From NCBI RefSeq assembly GCF_035920445.1, contig NZ_CP109162.1, forward strand, positions 1,426,001-1,490,000: DNA of 64,000 nucleotides, written 5' to 3'. Source of the DNA: Nocardia sp. NBC_01730 (GTDB lineage: Bacteria > Actinomycetota > Actinomycetes > Mycobacteriales > Mycobacteriaceae). The notes beneath the pieces were generated by a model. It did not search any database and was not told where the DNA came from. It saw only the letters and a program-made list of their open reading frames with translations. The position numbers were made by a program, and so were the translations under genes. Below are positions 9,235 to 18,047 of this stretch, in pieces. Each line of letters starts with the position of its first letter. Positions within the stretch are counted from its first letter, which is position 1.

Positions 9235-9338
9235 GCGATCCGTGGTGCGGCGCGCGGCCGCTCTGACCCGGATAGTCGCCCGCGGCGCGCGGGTGTCGTA
9301 GATATCGGGTGGCCCTGCGGTGCGGGGTTGCCCGATGT

Positions 9339-10001
9339 CTATTTTCGAGCGAACCCGTGGGCACAGAAGGCCCACACCTCTGCCGCCGTGATCGGGTGCA
9401 CCGTCTCGTCGTCTGTGCTGCCCGCGGACTGCGCGGTGAACATGACCGTCTGCATGACGATGGCGGCCATGCGGCGGGGATTGACGTCCTTACCCAATTG
9501 ACCGGCCTGCGCTGCCTCTTCCATCAGGTCGGTGAACAGCGCAAGCAGCGGTGCGTGCGCGACCTTGACCTGGGCAGGGTGGGAAACCAGCAGTTGAGGC
9601 GCGAAATCCGTGAACAGTGGGCGCTGCGCGGTCGGGTCGGGTCGGCTCAGTTCGAACAGCAACTCGGCGGTCACCTGCAGGCGCTCCAGCGGGTCGGTCT
9701 TGCCATCGGCCGCGGCTCGCAGCTGGTCGGAGGTGCGGCCGAGTGCATCCTCGAACAGGGCGAGCAGGAGCTCGTGCTTCCCGTCGAACTGCAGGTAGAA
9801 ACTGCGCAGCGACTGGCTGGAACGATCGACGACCTCTTGCACGGTGAAGTCGGTAGTGCCCTTCTCCATGATGATCGCCTGCGCGGCGTCGAGGAATCGC
9901 TGCACCCGTTGTTCGGCGCGCAGTTTCGCGCCGCGGATCGAACGTTCGACAGCGCGCTGCTTCCAGGCGGGCTCTTCGCTGATGCTGGTCACGATCGGCA
10001 C
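9339..10001 (-). CDS. TetR/AcrR-family transcriptional regulator (candidate regulator of the GAGAAT-N3-ATTCTC regulon)
   Basis: One-component repressor-type protein, 220 residues. A basic N-terminal tail is followed by a TetR helix-turn-helix at about residues 30-75: RFLDAAQAIIMEKGTTDFTV, then QEVVDRSSQSLRSFYLQFD and GKHELLLALFEDAL. The C-terminal domain is helical and of normal length for ligand binding. Start is GTG at 10001, with a second GTG three codons in. It is the only intact DNA-binding regulator in the window and is divergent from the acyl-CoA dehydrogenase operon that carries a perfect operator. That makes it the best local candidate for controlling the operator family, but this is inference. 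Its own upstream region instead shows an inverted repeat GAACATGG/CCATGTTC at 10022-10057. Confidence 0.88.
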   Translation of the reverse strand: MPIVTSISEEPAWKQRAVERSIRGAKLRAEQRVQRFLDAAQAIIMEKGTTDFTVQEVVDRSSQSLRSFYLQFDGKHELLLALFEDALGRTSDQLRAAADGKTDPLERLQVTAELLFELSRPDPTAQRPLFTDFAPQLLVSHPAQVKVAHAPLLALFTDLMEEAAQAGQLGKDVNPRRMAAIVMQTVMFTAQSAGSTDDETVHPITAAEVWAFCAHGFARK

Positions 10002-10115
10002 TGTCCTAGGTTATGTGTGCAGAACATGGATGCACTGTACCGGAGAATGCCATGTTCCCTAGCTGCTCCACGTCCATGTGTCGCCACCAGAATGAGACTA
10101 TTACTTTCTTGTGAG

Positions 10116-10130
10116 GAGAATGATATTCTC
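10116..10130. promoter_or_regulatory. Operator copy 3
   Basis: GAGAATGATATTCTC, a perfect inverted repeat around a three-base centre, 40 bases before the acyl-CoA dehydrogenase start at 10171. The same 15 bases recur exactly at 37699, before the HSD10-like SDR. Confidence 0.8.
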
Positions 10131-10170
10131 GCGGCATCACCCACTGATAGCTGGCAAGGAGGCAGTCCGG

Positions 10171-11169
10171 ATGCTTTTGGAGTTCGACTCCGATCAACAG
10201 CTATGGCAGAGCACGGTCCGTGACGTCGTCGCCAAAGAGTGCCCGCCGACGCTGATTCGTGAGGTCGTCGACAAGAACGCAGATCCGGCCGCGCTGTGGC
10301 AGACCTACATCAAACTCGGCTGGACCGAGTTGACAGACCCTAGCGGTGCGGTGGAACTGGCGATCGTTCTAGAGGAACTCGGCCGTGCCGCCGATCCGAC
10401 GCCCTATCTGGCGACTATGAGTCAATTCGTACCGCTCGCGGCAGAATTGGCCGTTCCGGGGCAGTCGGGCGCCGCCGTGTACGACGGGGTCACTGTGCAG
10501 CGGGACGCCGACGGCTGGTTGCTGAACGGCACATCGCGCCACGTCCTGGACGGTGATCGGGCACAACAGCTCGCCGTCGTCACCGAGGCCGGGGTTTTCG
10601 TGGTTCCCGCCGCTGATGTCGTCTCCCGGCGTACGGCCGTATTCGACCCGGTACTGCATATCGCCGAGGTGAGTTTCGCAGGGGTACGGGTGCGCGACGA
10701 GTTCCGTGTCGCAGTAGATCCGGAGCCTGCGCGGCACCTCGCGCTGGCTGGTTTGGCTCTGACCATGGTCGGCGCCGCCCGGCGAATTCTGGACCTGGTG
10801 CTCGAGCACCTGCGTACCAGACAACAGTTCGGCGTGCCGTTGGGCTCGTTCCAGGCCGTGAAGCACAAGGCCGCCGACATGCACGTCGCGATCGAACGGG
10901 CGCGAGCCCTGGCCTATTTCGCCGCATTGACTATTGCCGCCGATGATCCGCGCCGGCGGGTGGCGGCTTCGATGGCCAAGGCCGCCGCCGGTGAATGCCA
11001 GTCCTTGGTGTTTCGGCATGGTGTGCAGCTGTTCGGCGGTATGGGATTCACCTGGGAAAACGACCTGCAGTTCGCGCTCAAGCGAGCCAAAGCCGGCGAG
11101 CTATTGCTCGGCGGCGCCGCCGAGCATCGGGCGCTGATCGCTGAGGAGTACCGTGCAACTAACTTTTGA
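10171..11169 (+). CDS. Acyl-CoA dehydrogenase, small partner of a heteromeric pair
   Basis: FAD-dependent acyl-CoA dehydrogenase-fold protein of 332 residues, shorter than the usual 380-400. The ATG at 10171 is chosen over the upstream in-frame ATG because AAGGAGG lies at proper distance before it and because the family begins near here. C-terminal flavin and tetramer motifs are present: LEHLRTRQQFGVPLGSFQAV, MAKAAAGECQSL and LFGGMGFTWENDLQ. It overlaps by 17 bases with a second, full-length dehydrogenase. Known actinobacterial steroid-catabolic dehydrogenases work as heterotetramers encoded by such adjacent unlike genes; I infer the same here. Likely reaction: alpha,beta-desaturation of a branched or cyclic acyl-CoA. 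Confidence 0.85.
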   Translation: MLLEFDSDQQLWQSTVRDVVAKECPPTLIREVVDKNADPAALWQTYIKLGWTELTDPSGAVELAIVLEELGRAADPTPYLATMSQFVPLAAELAVPGQSGAAVYDGVTVQRDADGWLLNGTSRHVLDGDRAQQLAVVTEAGVFVVPAADVVSRRTAVFDPVLHIAEVSFAGVRVRDEFRVAVDPEPARHLALAGLALTMVGAARRILDLVLEHLRTRQQFGVPLGSFQAVKHKAADMHVAIERARALAYFAALTIAADDPRRRVAASMAKAAAGECQSLVFRHGVQLFGGMGFTWENDLQFALKRAKAGELLLGGAAEHRALIAEEYRATNF

Positions 11170-12331
11170 TGCCGAGGTCGAGGACTTCCGGGCCGAGTTC
11201 ATCGCCTTCCTGTCCGAGCACATGCCCGATGCCGTGACAGCGGGTAAAGAACGGGCCCGGTCGAGTTCCCATATTCCCGGTTGGGCTCGAGAATGGCAGC
11301 GACTGCAGTTCGACCACGGCTGGTTGCTGCCCGGCAATCCACCGGAATTCGGTGGGCGCAACGCCACTATTCTCCAGCAGTACGTGCATCTCGAAGAGCT
11401 GTCGAAGCGACACATGTACCACAGTTTCAACCCGCAGGGCCTCGGCATCATTGCCGCGTCGTTGCTGTCGTTCGGCACCGAGGAGCAGAAGAAGCATTGG
11501 GCCGTAAGAATATTGCGTGCCGAGATCACTGCCTCTCTCGGCATGAGCGAGCCCGGCGCGGGTTCCGACTTGGCAGGCTTGCGCACCCGCGCGGTGCGCG
11601 ACGGTGACTATTTCGTCGTGAACGGGCAGAAGGTGTGGACATCCGGCGCCCATGACGCGGACGTACTGCTGACTTTCGTGCGTACCGCCCCGGATGCGCC
11701 GAAACACAAGGGGATCAGCGTGCTGCTCATCCCGACCGATACCCCAGGCATCACGCGTCGGCCGTTCGCCTCGATCTGCGGTCCGCACGATCTCGATCTC
11801 AACGAAGTCTTTTTCGAAGACGTCCACGTGCCTGCGGAGAATCTGGTCGGGCCGCTACACGGTGGTTGGGGCGTGGCCAACGGTTCGCTCGGGCATGAGC
11901 GCACCCTGCTGTGGTTGAGCTTCGCGGACCGGCTACAGGAGTTGGTCGAAGACTTCCACCCCGTGACCGTCTTGGATCGAGATTGCTACGCGACGCTGGT
12001 CATGGACATCGAGGCGCTACGACTGCTCGGTTCCGCGGCCCTGGCCCGCGCGGCGCGCGGTGACCAGGATGTGGCCGCGCTGTCGGTGCTGAAGGTCTTC
12101 GGTTCGGAAGCGGTCCAGACTGCTTCCGAGCGGGCGCTGCTGGCCGCGGGGCCGACCGGCCTCGACCATCCGGCCGTCACCGCGCCATTCAGTCCGTTGA
12201 ATTTGGATACTTTTTCTTTCAGCTGGTTCGAACGGTACGCGCGCAGTTTTGCGGGAACGATCGCAGGCGGCACCTCCGAAATTCAGCGCAACATTATTGC
12301 CGAGCGCGTACTCGGCCTTCCCCGGAGCTGA
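11153..12331 (+). CDS. Acyl-CoA dehydrogenase, large partner of a heteromeric pair
   Basis: Full-length acyl-CoA dehydrogenase, 392 residues. Substrate- and flavin-binding segments are visible: MSEPGAGSDLAGLRTRAVRD, NGQKVWTSGAHDADVLL, and the C-terminal GGTSEIQRNIIAERVLGLPR. Its start lies inside the end of the preceding small dehydrogenase, which implies coupled translation and a heteromeric enzyme. A crotonase gene follows ten bases downstream, so desaturation and hydration are encoded in order. Which partner supplies the catalytic base cannot be settled without alignment. Confidence 0.9.
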   Translation: MQLTFDAEVEDFRAEFIAFLSEHMPDAVTAGKERARSSSHIPGWAREWQRLQFDHGWLLPGNPPEFGGRNATILQQYVHLEELSKRHMYHSFNPQGLGIIAASLLSFGTEEQKKHWAVRILRAEITASLGMSEPGAGSDLAGLRTRAVRDGDYFVVNGQKVWTSGAHDADVLLTFVRTAPDAPKHKGISVLLIPTDTPGITRRPFASICGPHDLDLNEVFFEDVHVPAENLVGPLHGGWGVANGSLGHERTLLWLSFADRLQELVEDFHPVTVLDRDCYATLVMDIEALRLLGSAALARAARGDQDVAALSVLKVFGSEAVQTASERALLAAGPTGLDHPAVTAPFSPLNLDTFSFSWFERYARSFAGTIAGGTSEIQRNIIAERVLGLPRS

Positions 12332-12340
12332 GGTTTCGAT

Positions 12341-13126
12341 ATGTATATCCGCTACGGGGTCGCGGACAAGATCGCGACGATTACCCTCGATCGGCCTGAG
12401 GTCGCCAACGCTCAGAATGGCGAGCTATTGGACGAGCTCGATGTGGCATGGAGTCGCGCGGCGGCCGATGACGAGGTTGCGGTCATCGTGCTCCGTGGCG
12501 AAGGTAAGCACTTCTCCGCCGGTCACGACCTGAGGGGGAGCTCGTCAGCCGAGTCGGAGAAGGTCACGCTCGAGCGGATATACCGAAACGAGAGCCGCCG
12601 CTATCTCGACTATTCCCTGCGGTGGCGCAACGTGCCGAAGCCCTCTATTGCCGCGGTGCAGGGGCGCTGCATCGCGGGCGGACTCCTGCTGTGCTGGCCG
12701 TGCGACCTGATCGTGGCCGCCGAGGACGCGTTGTTCTCCGACCCGGTCGTGCTCATGGGTATCGGCGGCGTCGAATATCACGGGCACACTTGGGAACTCG
12801 GTGCCCGTAAAGCCAAGGAGATTCTGTTCACCGGCCGTGCCGTCACCGCACACGAGGCTGAGCAGGTCGGCATGGTGAACATGGTGGTCCCGCGTGGTCA
12901 GCTCGACGCGCAGTCGCGAGCGCTGGCCGCACGGATAGCCAGGATGCCTGCCTTCGGACTGCGTCAGGCCAAGCGCGCGGTCAACCAGACCTTGGATGTG
13001 CAGGGCTTCTATGCCGCCATCCAGTCGGTATTCGACGTGCACGCGACCGGTCACGGGAACGCGTTGAGTGTGAACGGGAACGCGGTGCTGCTCGGTCTGG
13101 ACGGGATGAAGCAGGCGATCGAGTGA
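12341..13126 (+). CDS. Enoyl-CoA hydratase (crotonase family)
   Basis: Crotonase-fold protein, 261 residues, usual length. Core motifs: TLDRPEVANAQNGELLDEL near the N terminus, the oxyanion-hole loop GEGKHFSAGHDLRG, and IAAVQGRCIAGGLLLCWPCD. The family's usual first catalytic glutamate region reads DPVVLMGIGGVEYHGHTWEL, which differs from classic hydratases, so isomerase or other crotonase chemistry is possible. It closes the operon with the two dehydrogenases and would act on their enoyl-CoA product. Confidence 0.86.
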   Translation: MYIRYGVADKIATITLDRPEVANAQNGELLDELDVAWSRAAADDEVAVIVLRGEGKHFSAGHDLRGSSSAESEKVTLERIYRNESRRYLDYSLRWRNVPKPSIAAVQGRCIAGGLLLCWPCDLIVAAEDALFSDPVVLMGIGGVEYHGHTWELGARKAKEILFTGRAVTAHEAEQVGMVNMVVPRGQLDAQSRALAARIARMPAFGLRQAKRAVNQTLDVQGFYAAIQSVFDVHATGHGNALSVNGNAVLLGLDGMKQAIE

Positions 13127-13326
13127 TTCATTCGCGCCTGATCCGTAGAAAATCGACGCCACGCGTCGATGGAAATGGTGGATTCTGTAAATAGACCCTG
13201 AAACCGATACCGTGCCTATCTCTTGCCTTTCCCTCCGTGTTCGCCGATGGTCATTCGGTCGAAAAGGTAATGCGACTAGAAATCATTCATTCCCGATCCC
13301 TGATTATCATTCCGAGAGGAACCATC

Positions 13327-13830
13327 ATGCGTGATAATGTTGTCCGCCGGACCGTGCTCTGTTTCGGCCTTGCGACGATCTCCTTTGGCGTCGCGACCGG
13401 CTGCAGCTCCGATGACAAGAGTGTCAGCAACAATGAGTCGACCACGGCGGCCACGTCGGCGGTCGTCGCCGGCCCGGCCGACGCCGCGACCACCAAGGCG
13501 ATCAGTGATGCCTACGTGCTGTTCTTCGACGGAAAGGCGGCGCCGGATAAGCGGGCCGCAGTGATCGAACGGGGACCGGAGTTCCTGGCGCAGTTGCAGG
13601 TGCAGGCGACCGATCCGCAGGCGCAGAGTACGTCGGTCACCGTGTCGGCGGCGAAACTTACCGGCGCCGGTCATGCCGACGTCACCTACACGCTGCTCAT
13701 GGGCGGTAACCCGGTACTGCCGGATCAGACCGGTGAAGCTGTCCAGGAAGCCGGCCAGTGGAAGGTCGCGGCGGCGACGTACTGCGCGCTGATGTCACTG
13801 ACCGGCGGTAAGTCCACCGCCTGCGGCTAG
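13327..13830 (+). CDS. Small secreted/lipoprotein-like protein, MTB12-like
   Basis: Predicted exported protein of 167 residues. The N terminus has a charged start, a hydrophobic segment (VLCFGLATISFGVATG) and a Cys followed by serines, resembling a lipoprotein signal although the residue at -3 is not ideal. A Ser/Thr/Ala-rich linker leads to a globular domain with AISDAYVLFFDGKAAPDKRA and a C-terminal GQWKVAAATYCALMSLTGG. This pattern resembles mycobacterial low-molecular-weight antigen MTB12-like proteins; I recognise the pattern, not a specific orthologue. The ATG at 13327 has a GAGAGGA ribosome site. It stands alone with its own promoter space and ends at a strong bidirectional hairpin. 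Confidence 0.75.
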   Translation: MRDNVVRRTVLCFGLATISFGVATGCSSDDKSVSNNESTTAATSAVVAGPADAATTKAISDAYVLFFDGKAAPDKRAAVIERGPEFLAQLQVQATDPQAQSTSVTVSAAKLTGAGHADVTYTLLMGGNPVLPDQTGEAVQEAGQWKVAAATYCALMSLTGGKSTACG

Positions 13831-13837
13831 GGCTGGT

Positions 13838-13871
13838 TTCGGCGCTCGGCGTGGGTACGCCGAGCGCCGAA
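13838..13871. terminator. Bidirectional hairpin terminator between convergent genes
   Basis: A perfect 15-bp stem (TTCGGCGCTCGGCGT pairing with ACGCCGAGCGCCGAA) around a four-base loop GGGT. It lies exactly between the stop of the lipoprotein gene and the stop of the convergent small gene. No long T run follows on either strand, as is common in high-GC actinobacteria. Confidence 0.75.
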
Positions 13872-13885
13872 CCCGCCGGACGGGG

Positions 13886-14179
13886 TCAGAAGGGCTCTGG
13901 TGTGACCGTGATGACTGCGGTGACGCAACCCAGCTCTGCCGGTATGGTGCCACCGAAATGCGTGACGCCGGGCGTGATGACCGCTTCGGCGTGGGTACGC
14001 CTCGCCACCGCGATCAGTTGTGCCACGGGATCGTCTGTGCACTCGCTGAATGCGACCGTTTTGGCCAGGTTGTACCTGAGTCGTGCTGCCAGGCTTCGGA
14101 TCTGGGTCTCGTCCCAGGTTTGCCGTATGCCGGATACGTCACTGCGCAGATAGCCGATCGCGGTGGGCATCAGTCCCAT
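13886..14179 (-). CDS. Conserved small protein with resolvase-like N-terminal pattern
   Basis: Small cytosolic protein of about 97 residues. The segment AIGYLRSDVSG, then WDETQIRSLAARLRYNLAKT, and the end AEAVITPGVTHFGGTIPAEL resemble the beta-alpha fold of the catalytic domain of serine recombinases, but the protein lacks the DNA-binding part and most catalytic arginines. Similar stand-alone proteins are common in Mycobacteriales and have no established function. The frame is open to a TTG at 14200, but that start would lie four bases from the operator; ATG at 14179 or 14170 is preferred. The operator just upstream puts it in the inferred regulon. Confidence 0.6.
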   Translation of the reverse strand: MGLMPTAIGYLRSDVSGIRQTWDETQIRSLAARLRYNLAKTVAFSECTDDPVAQLIAVARRTHAEAVITPGVTHFGGTIPAELGCVTAVITVTPEPF

Positions 14180-14203
14180 GTCGCCGTCCGTTCGAGCCAA
14201 GAT

Positions 14204-14218
14204 GAGAATCTAATTCTC
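14204..14218. promoter_or_regulatory. Operator copy 4
   Basis: GAGAATCTAATTCTC, a perfect inverted repeat. It lies 25 bases before the small minus-strand gene and about 320 bases before the ABC importer operon on the plus strand, so it may serve one or both directions. Confidence 0.75.
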
Positions 14219-14541
14219 ACAGTATAGCAATATAATTTCCGACCGACCGGTCGCAATGGCGTCGACCCTGCTGGGATCGGCCAGCAGTGTGGCGGGAGTG
14301 GCGGGCGGGTTTGGTTCAGCGCGCCCATGGCGATCCTCGCGCGGTGTGACATCCGCCCTGATCGCATTGCATCTTCATGAACTTTCTCTGGCAAAGTTAA
14401 CTTTATTCTCCTAGAATGAGAGTATGGTTTCCGACGGTGAGAGCGTCGCAGCTCGAACGACGTTCCGCTCAATGACGAGCCTGGACCTTCCGCCATAACT
14501 GCCGATTTGCGTGGTGGCTGGCCCGCCTTAGGAGGACAACG
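14219..14541. other. Intergenic region before the ABC importer operon
   Basis: About 320 bases without a recognisable gene. A possible -10 box TAGAAT at 14412-14417 is embedded in the sequence ATTCTCCTAGAATGAGAG, which contains operator-like half-sites in the wrong spacing. A strong ribosome site GGAGG at 14531 precedes the GTG start at 14542. Confidence 0.5.
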
Positions 14542-15927
14542 GTGAAATCGCAGCGAATACTGGTCGCCTTGCTGGCGGCCGTGCTGCTGGTAGCCGGCTG
14601 TAGCGGCCGCACCGGCAGAGGTACCGAGGAGGGCCCGCCGCCGAGCCAGTCACCCGCGAAGGCGGTATCGAGTGATTTCGGCGACTTGAGGGACGTCTGT
14701 CAAGGCGGCAAGTCGACGAGCTCGCCGACGCAGGGCGTCACAGCGGATCGGATCCAAGTCGGCACCTTCACCGATATGGGGTTCACCAAGGTCTCCGAGC
14801 TGGTCGATACCGCGAAAGTCTTCACTTCGTGGTGCAACGACAACGGCGGCATCAATGGCCGCAAGCTGGCCTATAACGTGCGCGATGCGAAGCTCATGGA
14901 GTATCGCCAGCGGATGCTCGACGCGTGCCGTCAGGACTTCGCGCTGGTCGGTGGCTTCGGTGCCCTCGACGCCCTCGGCGTCAAAGATCGGCTGTCGTGC
15001 ACCCTGCCCGAGTTTCCTTCGCAGCTGACCTCGGCCGCGAGCACCGGCTCCGATCTGCAGGTCGGCGGCGGTGCATCCTCCGCGCGTCCGTTCGACCCCT
15101 TCACCGGTATGCATCAGTGGTTGTTCAAGGAGGCATATCCGGACTCGGCCAAGGCAGTCGGCCTCATCGTCGCTGACATCCCGGTCACCAAGTCCATGGC
15201 CGAGCGCTATACCGAGGCGCTGCCCGCACAGGGCGCGTCGCTGGTCTACAACGACCTGTTCCCCGCGGCGGGTGTGTCGGACTGGACACCATACGCGCAG
15301 GCCATCAAGTCGAAGGGGGTGAAGGGCCTGGTATTCCTCGGTGATTTCCCCAGCCTCGCGAAGCTCGAGGACGTGCTCACCAGCATGGACTACAAGCTCG
15401 ACTGGATCGACAGCAACCCCAACAGCTACAACCCCGCTTTCCTCCAGGCCGCGGCGAATTCGTTGAGCGCGCAGAACAACTACGCGGACTTGTCCGGTAC
15501 GTTGCCGCTGGAACTCGCGGATAGCAATCCGGTCGTCAAGCAGGCCCAGGATATGTTTGCCCAGTATGCACCTGGGAAGAAGCTGACCTATCCCGGTATG
15601 CGTGGTCTCGTGCAATGGCTGCTCTTCGCCAAGTCCGCCGCGAGCTGCGGTGACAACCTGACCCGGACCTGTCTGCTCGATGCGGCGCGCAAGGAAACCG
15701 CCTGGACAGCAGGTGGACTGCAGGCACCTGCCGACATGTCGGACTCGAAGATACCGCCGAAGTGCTTCAACGTCGTCAAAGCGACACCGAATGGGTTCGA
15801 GGTGGCCGACTTCAAGCCTGACAACGGGCCTTACCGCTGCGATATGGACGCAACCGTGCTCAGCGGCGACTACGGCAAACCGATGACACTCGCCGATGTC
15901 GGCAAGAGCATGAGTGACGTCAAATAA
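14542..15927 (+). CDS. Substrate-binding lipoprotein of a branched-chain-type ABC importer
   Basis: Exported solute-binding protein, 461 residues, of the type I periplasmic-binding fold used by Liv-type importers. A signal peptide with lipobox LVAGCSG near residues 17-23 would anchor it to the outer face of the membrane. Family segments include VTADRIQVGTFTDMGFTKVS, FTSWCNDNGGINGRKLAYNV and later GVKGLVFLGDFPSLAKLEDV. The GTG start follows a strong GGAGG site. The stop overlaps the permease start (TAATG). The location in a catabolic island suggests that it captures an organic acid or pathway substrate rather than an amino acid; the ligand is unknown. Confidence 0.9.
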   Translation: MKSQRILVALLAAVLLVAGCSGRTGRGTEEGPPPSQSPAKAVSSDFGDLRDVCQGGKSTSSPTQGVTADRIQVGTFTDMGFTKVSELVDTAKVFTSWCNDNGGINGRKLAYNVRDAKLMEYRQRMLDACRQDFALVGGFGALDALGVKDRLSCTLPEFPSQLTSAASTGSDLQVGGGASSARPFDPFTGMHQWLFKEAYPDSAKAVGLIVADIPVTKSMAERYTEALPAQGASLVYNDLFPAAGVSDWTPYAQAIKSKGVKGLVFLGDFPSLAKLEDVLTSMDYKLDWIDSNPNSYNPAFLQAAANSLSAQNNYADLSGTLPLELADSNPVVKQAQDMFAQYAPGKKLTYPGMRGLVQWLLFAKSAASCGDNLTRTCLLDAARKETAWTAGGLQAPADMSDSKIPPKCFNVVKATPNGFEVADFKPDNGPYRCDMDATVLSGDYGKPMTLADVGKSMSDVK

Positions 15928-18047
15928 TGGATCAGTTCATCGCTTTCGGCATCGTCGGTCTGAGTACGGCGGCGATCTACGCGATTATCGGCAGCGGTCT
16001 GGTGCTCACCTTCACCACCACCGGTGTCTTCAATTTCGCGCACGGTGCGGCGGGCATGATGTCGGCGTTCGTGTACTGGCAACTCACCATCGGCTGGGAC
16101 GTTCCGGTACCGATCGCGGTGGCTCTGGTCCTGCTGGTGTTCGCGCCATTGTTCGGATTGGCGTTCGCCAAGGCGCTCGCACCGACCCAAGGGCTGGGCG
16201 ACGCGGAAAAGCTGGTCATGACCGTGGCCTTGCTCAGTGGACTGATCATTACCGCCCAATGGATCTGGAGTCCGGAGACCTCGCGTACGTTGCCGAGGTT
16301 TTTCATCGAGCAGCGGCCGTTCCACTTCGGTTCGGTCACCATCACCTGGCATCAGGCCTTGACGATGATTGTCGCCATTGTGGTGGCGGTCGCCCTGCGG
16401 CTCTTGCTTTTCCGGACTCGAACCGGCGCGGAGATGCGGGCTACCGTGGACGACCGCGCTTTGGTGGGTCTCACCGGCGCTGATCCGCGGCGGGCCAACC
16501 GTATCGCGTGGATTCTCGGGATCGAGCTGGCGGCGATCGGCGGCATTCTGATCGCGCCGACGGTGGCACTCGACGCGGGACAGCTGTCGCTGTTGATCGT
16601 CAGCGCGTACAGCGCGGCGATTTTCGGACGGCTGCGAAATTTGCCGATGACCTTTCTGGGCGCCATTGTGGTCGGCTGCCTGGAGAGTTATCTGACGGGA
16701 TATCTACCGCAGAACGACTATCTGCCCGGGTTGCGGCTGGCTGCGCCTGCGTTGCTGCTGTTCGTCGCACTTCTCTTGTTCCCGCACGGCCGGTTGCGCG
16801 GGCGGGACCGGCGGTTGAGTCCCGTCCACCTCCCGACGGTCCGCGGTTCGGCCGTGTTCGCGGTCGTGGTGGTCGTGGTCGGCGTGGCACTGGCCACCGT
16901 GCTCAGCGAGCCGGATCTGGTCACCTTTGGCCAGATATTCGCGTTCGGTGTGATCGCCTTGTCCTTCGTCCCGCTCGCGGGCTTCGCCGGGCAGATCTCG
17001 TTGTGCCAGATGAGCATTGCCGGGATCGGTGCGGTCGCCTACTCACACCTGGGCGTACACGGGCAATGGTGGGCGCTGCTTGCCGCAATGGTGGTTGCCG
17101 CGGTTGTCGGTGCGCTCATCGCGCTACCGGCGCTGCGGCTGTCCGGGGTGTATCTCGCGTTGGGCACGGCGGCATTCGCGGTAGTGCTCGATCGCTGGAT
17201 CTTCACTCTGCCGTCATTCCATGTGCTCGGGTTCGAGATTGCCTTGTTCGATCAGGGCTCGGTGAACTTCGTCGGTCCCAAGCTGTTCGGCATGCAGTTG
17301 GACAGCACTGCACAGATAACCATTTTCGCGGCTGTCCTGCTGGGACTGGCCAGCTTCGTGGTGGCGATGCTGCGCCGAAGCCGGTATGGCAGGCGCCTGA
17401 TCGCCCTGCGCGACAGCGAGGCTGCCTACGCCACCCTCGGCGGCAATCTGTTGCTGGCCAAGGTTCTGGTGTTCTCGCTCTCGGCGGCGATAGCCGGGCT
17501 CGGCGGCGCCCTGTACGGGATGCAGCAGCGGTCGGTCACCGCCGGGCAGTTCAGTTTTGTTTCCGGGCTACCGATCTTTCTGATCGTCGTGATCGGTGGG
17601 CTCGGGGCGGTGGGCGCCGGATTCTTCACCGGCGCGGCGTATACCGGTCCGTTGCAAGCCCTTCCGGTGTTGTTCCCGTCGCTGGCCAGTCTGTTCCACA
17701 TCATCCCTGCACTGGGTGGTATCGCGTTGAGCGGTGGCTTCCTCGGGCAGGGCGCGCTGGCCGGGATGCGGGACGGCTGGGCGTCGGCACTGCGGGATCG
17801 GGTGGTCGGGCCGACGCTGCTCGGCAGTCTCGGCCTGCTATGGGCGCTGCGTCTTGGGGATGTCATCAACGGGTACGTGTTGACCTTCGGCCTGTTGGTC
17901 GTCGCGATCGCGATCCCCCGGTGGGCACTCGCGCGGCGGCGTCCGCCGACCGAGCCGGAAGTGCCGGTCGAGTGGCTGGGCATTCGCCGACCTTGGAACA
18001 GCCAGGACAAGGAGGTGCTCGATCGTGCCATCGCAACTGGAAGTTGA
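15927..18047 (+). CDS. Fused LivH-LivM-type ABC permease
   Basis: Integral membrane protein of 706 residues that joins the two permease subunits of a branched-chain-type importer in one chain. Residues 1-290 are LivH-like, with AIYAIIGSGLVLTFTTTGVF and FNFAHGAAGMMSAF. A short cytoplasmic linker with RGRDRRLSPVHLPTVRG leads to a LivM-like half with FGVIALSFVPLAGFAGQISL and the cytoplasmic loop SRYGRRLIALRDSEAAYATL that contacts the ATPases. Usually these are separate genes; the fusion would fix a 1:1 ratio. It overlaps the binding protein upstream and the first ATPase downstream. Confidence 0.92.
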   Translation: MDQFIAFGIVGLSTAAIYAIIGSGLVLTFTTTGVFNFAHGAAGMMSAFVYWQLTIGWDVPVPIAVALVLLVFAPLFGLAFAKALAPTQGLGDAEKLVMTVALLSGLIITAQWIWSPETSRTLPRFFIEQRPFHFGSVTITWHQALTMIVAIVVAVALRLLLFRTRTGAEMRATVDDRALVGLTGADPRRANRIAWILGIELAAIGGILIAPTVALDAGQLSLLIVSAYSAAIFGRLRNLPMTFLGAIVVGCLESYLTGYLPQNDYLPGLRLAAPALLLFVALLLFPHGRLRGRDRRLSPVHLPTVRGSAVFAVVVVVVGVALATVLSEPDLVTFGQIFAFGVIALSFVPLAGFAGQISLCQMSIAGIGAVAYSHLGVHGQWWALLAAMVVAAVVGALIALPALRLSGVYLALGTAAFAVVLDRWIFTLPSFHVLGFEIALFDQGSVNFVGPKLFGMQLDSTAQITIFAAVLLGLASFVVAMLRRSRYGRRLIALRDSEAAYATLGGNLLLAKVLVFSLSAAIAGLGGALYGMQQRSVTAGQFSFVSGLPIFLIVVIGGLGAVGAGFFTGAAYTGPLQALPVLFPSLASLFHIIPALGGIALSGGFLGQGALAGMRDGWASALRDRVVGPTLLGSLGLLWALRLGDVINGYVLTFGLLVVAIAIPRWALARRRPPTEPEVPVEWLGIRRPWNSQDKEVLDRAIATGS

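Noticed and set aside
14405..14424. Operator-like half-sites ATTCTC and GAGAGT before the Liv operon
   Set aside because: Orientation and spacing do not fit the 15-bp repeat; the overlapping TAGAAT is better read as a possible -10 box.
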